Shown here one piece after another: positions 6,701-8,222 of a stretch of DNA of 8,222 bases. Source of the stretch: Veillonella parvula (GTDB taxonomy: Bacteria; Bacillota; Negativicutes; Veillonellales; Veillonellaceae); NCBI GenBank assembly GCA_947096075.1, contig CAMUQE010000083.1, positions 1 to 8,222 of the forward strand, given 5' to 3'. The notes under the pieces are model-generated. The model had not been told where the DNA came from. It was given only the letters and a program-made list of their open reading frames with translations, and made no database searches. Positions within the stretch are counted from its first letter, which is position 1; each line of letters starts with the position of its first letter. The translations under genes were made by a program, and so were the position numbers.

Positions 6701-8038
6701 GGAGCAAGCTTCGTTCAACACGATATCTTCGATATACCCATCACGAACCTTACAGCATTTCATATCTTGACCGCCAATATCCAAAATAAAGGATACATCA
6801 GGGCAGAAAAAGCGGGCCGCACGATAGTGAGCCATCGTTTCTACTTCACCGATATCGATGCCGAGAGCGCGTTTAAGAAAGGCCTCGCCGTAGCCGGTTA
6901 CGCCAGAGTGTGCAATATAGGCACCTTTTGGCAATAATTCATATATTTTCTCGATGATTTCACGAGATTTTTCTAATGGTTTACCATGGTTAGGACCATA
7001 ATGAGAGAATATAATTTCCTTATTGCTATTGATAAGAACTACCTTAAGTGTAGTAGAACCAGCATCAATACCAAGGTAGCAAGGACCTTGAGCATCCTCG
7101 ATATTCGCCTTTGGCGTTACAGCCTTAGCGTGACGAGCACGAAAATCTTCTAATTCTTGTTCATTCTTAAATAGCGGATCAACACGGTCTGTAGCTTCCA
7201 TGGGAATACCGATAAGTGCACCGATTTCCTTTGTCAATTGCCCAACAGTAATCTCGCGGCACTCATCTTTCATCAATGCCGCCCCTAAAGCAATGAACAA
7301 TTCACCATTCTCAGGGATAATGCGATGCGCTTTATCTAGCTCTAAGGTATCGCAAAAGCATTGGCGTAATTCAGACAAAAATGTCAACGGACCGCCAAGG
7401 AACGCTACATTACCTTCGATTTTATGACCACATGCAAGGCCAGCAATCGTTTGATTTACAATTGCTTGGAATACAGATTTTGCAATATTTTCATGAGATG
7501 CGCCTTGGTTTAACAAAGCTTGTACGTCAGTTTTAGCAAATACGCCACAGCGTGCCGCAATTGGATAAATCGTATCAGCATTCATGGCTAATTGGTTAAG
7601 GCCAGATGCATCTGTCTGCAATAAAGTCGCCATTTGGTCAATAAAAGAGCCCGTACCACCAGCACAGGAGCCATTCATACGATGTTCTGCAGTTTGACCT
7701 AAATACGTAACCTTCGCATCTTCGCCACCAAGTTCGATGATAACGTCTGTCTCTGGATAGAGGGCTTTCACAGCTCGCGTTTCAGCAATAACCTCTTGTA
7801 CGAATGGGATGCGCACCTTTTCGGCCATAGCCATCCCACCAGAACCAGTAATACATACATGAACAAGAGCGTCTTCATGACCAACTTGAGCCTCTTGTAA
7901 CAAGGTATATACTGTGTCCAATATGTTTGCATAATGGCGTATGTACTTTTTATACAAATAATTATCGTGTTCGTCCAATAATACAACTTTAACCGTTGTA
8001 GACCCCACGTCAATCCCCATGCGTAGCATGTGCTGCAT
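3782..8038 (-). CDS. Giant fused acyl-CoA dehydratase activase (two ASKHA domains, DUF2229, HgdB-like tail)
   Basis: About 1418 residues, cytoplasmic. It is related to activators (HgdC, BadFG/BcrAD) that use ATP to inject an electron into 2-hydroxyacyl-CoA dehydratases or benzoyl-CoA reductases. Activase domain 1 (about 7-270) shows GIDVGSTTVKV (8-18), ELGGEDAK (102-109) and the two Fe-S cysteines in SCAGGTGSF (Cys125) and ARCGVF (Cys164). Activase domain 2 (about 322-585) shows GIDAGSTTLKV, DIGGQDMK, ACSSGCGSF (Cys445, Cys449) and SRCTVF (Cys484). A cluster CGLCPNNC (608-615) plus Cys634 precedes the DUF2229 region (from MRVGIPRVLNMY, about 676). Dehydratase-like cysteine motifs follow: DTACYP, NSFGCGLD, NDACYP, TGGGCRATNY and LQPFGCLPNHV. 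The ATG at 8036-8038 is chosen because GAGAGG lies five bases upstream; a GTG 11 codons earlier (8071) has no ribosome binding site. No separate dehydratase gene is in the window, so the partner and reaction are unknown. Confidence 0.88.
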   Translation of the reverse strand: MQHMLRMGIDVGSTTVKVVLLDEHDNYLYKKYIRHYANILDTVYTLLQEAQVGHEDALVHVCITGSGGMAMAEKVRIPFVQEVIAETRAVKALYPETDVIIELGGEDAKVTYLGQTAEHRMNGSCAGGTGSFIDQMATLLQTDASGLNQLAMNADTIYPIAARCGVFAKTDVQALLNQGASHENIAKSVFQAIVNQTIAGLACGHKIEGNVAFLGGPLTFLSELRQCFCDTLELDKAHRIIPENGELFIALGAALMKDECREITVGQLTKEIGALIGIPMEATDRVDPLFKNEQELEDFRARHAKAVTPKANIEDAQGPCYLGIDAGSTTLKVVLINSNKEIIFSHYGPNHGKPLEKSREIIEKIYELLPKGAYIAHSGVTGYGEAFLKRALGIDIGEVETMAHYRAARFFCPDVSFILDIGGQDMKCCKVRDGYIEDIVLNEACSSGCGSFIDTFASGLRIPIDQFAKEGLLAPMPIDLGSRCTVFMNSKVKQAQKEGATVQDIAAGLAYSVIKNALYKVLKVKDPKELGDHIVVQGGTFYNESVLRAFEKLMGVEVIRPDVSGLMGAYGMALLAAETAEELQKGESTLLDSEGLNSLQVSTTMRNCGLCPNNCMLTINAFSDGRTYVTGNRCDRGAGDMIQEKRKPVPNLVDVKLRRYFDYYLKKNIPEFEGKMRVGIPRVLNMYEDFPFWFTFFNSLGYEVILSDYTTKDQYNKAIDTIPSDTACYPAKAVHGHIRDLANAQVDFIWYPCIQHGPKEFSRDNNYHCPMVISYPELIKNNMQEVLGDTPFHAPFLPLADKKSLVPALVKALDFLDLKKKDIAKAVDLAWEEQENCKASYRETTKKTVSRLVAEQIPTIVLAGRPYHLDSGINHGIPELITSLGMAVLTEDGVAPLGNEIKHLRVVDQWSYHSRLYRAAEFVSRTEGFQIVELNSFGCGLDSIVADQVKDILSANHKIHTLLKIDEGTNLGAVTIRLRSLQSVMERSLRRHHNPEAPEEVVVEKLPTYDYNRVVFTEEMRKTYKILVPQMSPLHFSLLEPVLKNEGYDFEMLPAPTRDDIEVGLKYINNDACYPAIIVVGQLMSALLSGKYDVEKTAVIISQTGGGCRATNYIGYLRKALIDAGMKQVPILSLNASDMERQPGFKLTKGFLHRMIQAVVYGDAIMQCVLATRPYEKNPGSTDALCDYWLKKLRENITSASLRQYNKYIKEIIHDFDNLPVNKDVQKPRVGVVGEIYVKFHPSANNHINELIEKEGGEVVTSGLLDFFLYCAMDSTYRAKHLDGTWLSGFFGTLAREALELYRLPYAKAVAASKNFDPLQRMTEVAKEAAQFIGLGNQCGEGWFLTGDMIDLIEKGAKQIVCLQPFGCLPNHVTGKGMVKTLSAAYPDVRIAAIDYDPGSSAVNQANRLKLLLSTMFE

Positions 8039-8061
8039 AAATACCTCTCTTTTTAACAACC

Positions 8062-8085
8062 GTATGACCACCTAAGTGACCATAC
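8062..8085 (-). promoter_or_regulatory. Dyad in the leader of the activase gene
   Basis: GTATGACCAC (8062-8071) and GTGACCATAC (8076-8085) form an imperfect inverted repeat (8 of 10 pairs) around CTAA. TGACCA also occurs twice in direct orientation 12 bases apart (8065-8070 and 8077-8082). It lies about 25 bases upstream of the start codon, in the probable 5' UTR, so it could be an mRNA hairpin or a regulator site. Confidence 0.35.
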
Positions 8086-8115
8086 TTATTTTTGTGAAAG
8101 TCTCACATGTAATAT

Positions 8116-8155
8116 GTACAACATATATAATGTACTCAGCATCTAAAATAAACAA
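8116..8155 (-). promoter_or_regulatory. Tentative promoter and overlapping palindrome for the activase gene
   Basis: On the minus strand TTGTTT (8150-8155) is followed after 17 bases by CATTAT (8127-8132). The imperfect palindrome GTACAACATATATAATGTAC (8116-8135) overlaps this -10 and could be an operator. An alternative pair lies further upstream: TTGGTG (8183-8188), 17 bases, TCTAAT (8160-8165). The rest of 8136-8222 is AT-rich DNA with no visible gene. Confidence 0.3.
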
Positions 8156-8222
8156 TTAAATTAGATAAGGATATAATACTTTCACCAAAATATCTAAATT
8201 TTTAAATATCCTACTATTATTA

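Noticed and set aside
7768..8013. 81-codon minus-strand ORF within the activase gene
   Set aside because: Out-of-frame shadow of the conserved first ATPase domain.
8039..8071. Upstream GTG start at 8071 for the activase
   Set aside because: No ribosome binding site precedes it, and the extra 11 residues lie before the usual family start, whereas the ATG at 8038 has GAGAGG at a good distance.

Overview
The window looks like a piece of chromosome from an anaerobic, lactate-using Firmicute. I infer a Negativicute, most likely Veillonella. The reasons are an L-lactate permease, a giant fused CoA-dehydratase activase of the kind found in anaerobes, AT-rich intergenic DNA with moderate-GC genes, and strong GGAGG-type ribosome binding sites. 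The genus is inferred from overall protein character; no marker gene is present.

Layout from left to right. Positions 1-807 (+) are the C-terminal part of an L-lactate permease, closed by a strong hairpin terminator that can work in both directions. Positions 952-1236 (-) carry a small exported PepSY-domain protein. Its natural ATG and ribosome binding site are followed at codon 4 by an in-frame TAA, so the gene is either broken or restarts at an internal GTG. Positions 1213-1456 are a divergent promoter region with an AT-rich palindrome and a terminator-like hairpin in the leader of the next gene. Positions 1457-2644 (+) encode a complete Bcr/CflA-type MFS drug exporter.

Positions 2645-3781 are 1.1 kb without a credible gene, lying between two convergent genes. 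This stretch is full of related repeats. Three copies of an approximately 160-bp inverted-repeat element share a conserved central core of about 35 bases inside a hairpin. The hairpin arms differ between copies but stay complementary, which is a covariation pattern. Two of the copies sit inside a 339-bp segment that is repeated directly at a 374-bp offset. The second segment, plus an extra outer arm, forms a 421-bp nested palindrome made of five perfectly complementary blocks. This is the most unusual part of the window.

Positions 3782-8038 (-) encode a protein of about 1418 residues. It has two activase (ASKHA ATPase) domains, a cysteine cluster, a DUF2229 region and C-terminal 2-hydroxyacyl-CoA-dehydratase-like segments. 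Its leader (8039-8222) has candidate promoters and two dyads.

The genes do not form one operon. Lactate import and the radical-dehydratase-type ATPase fit an anaerobic acid-fermenting lifestyle, but no direct functional link between them is visible here.
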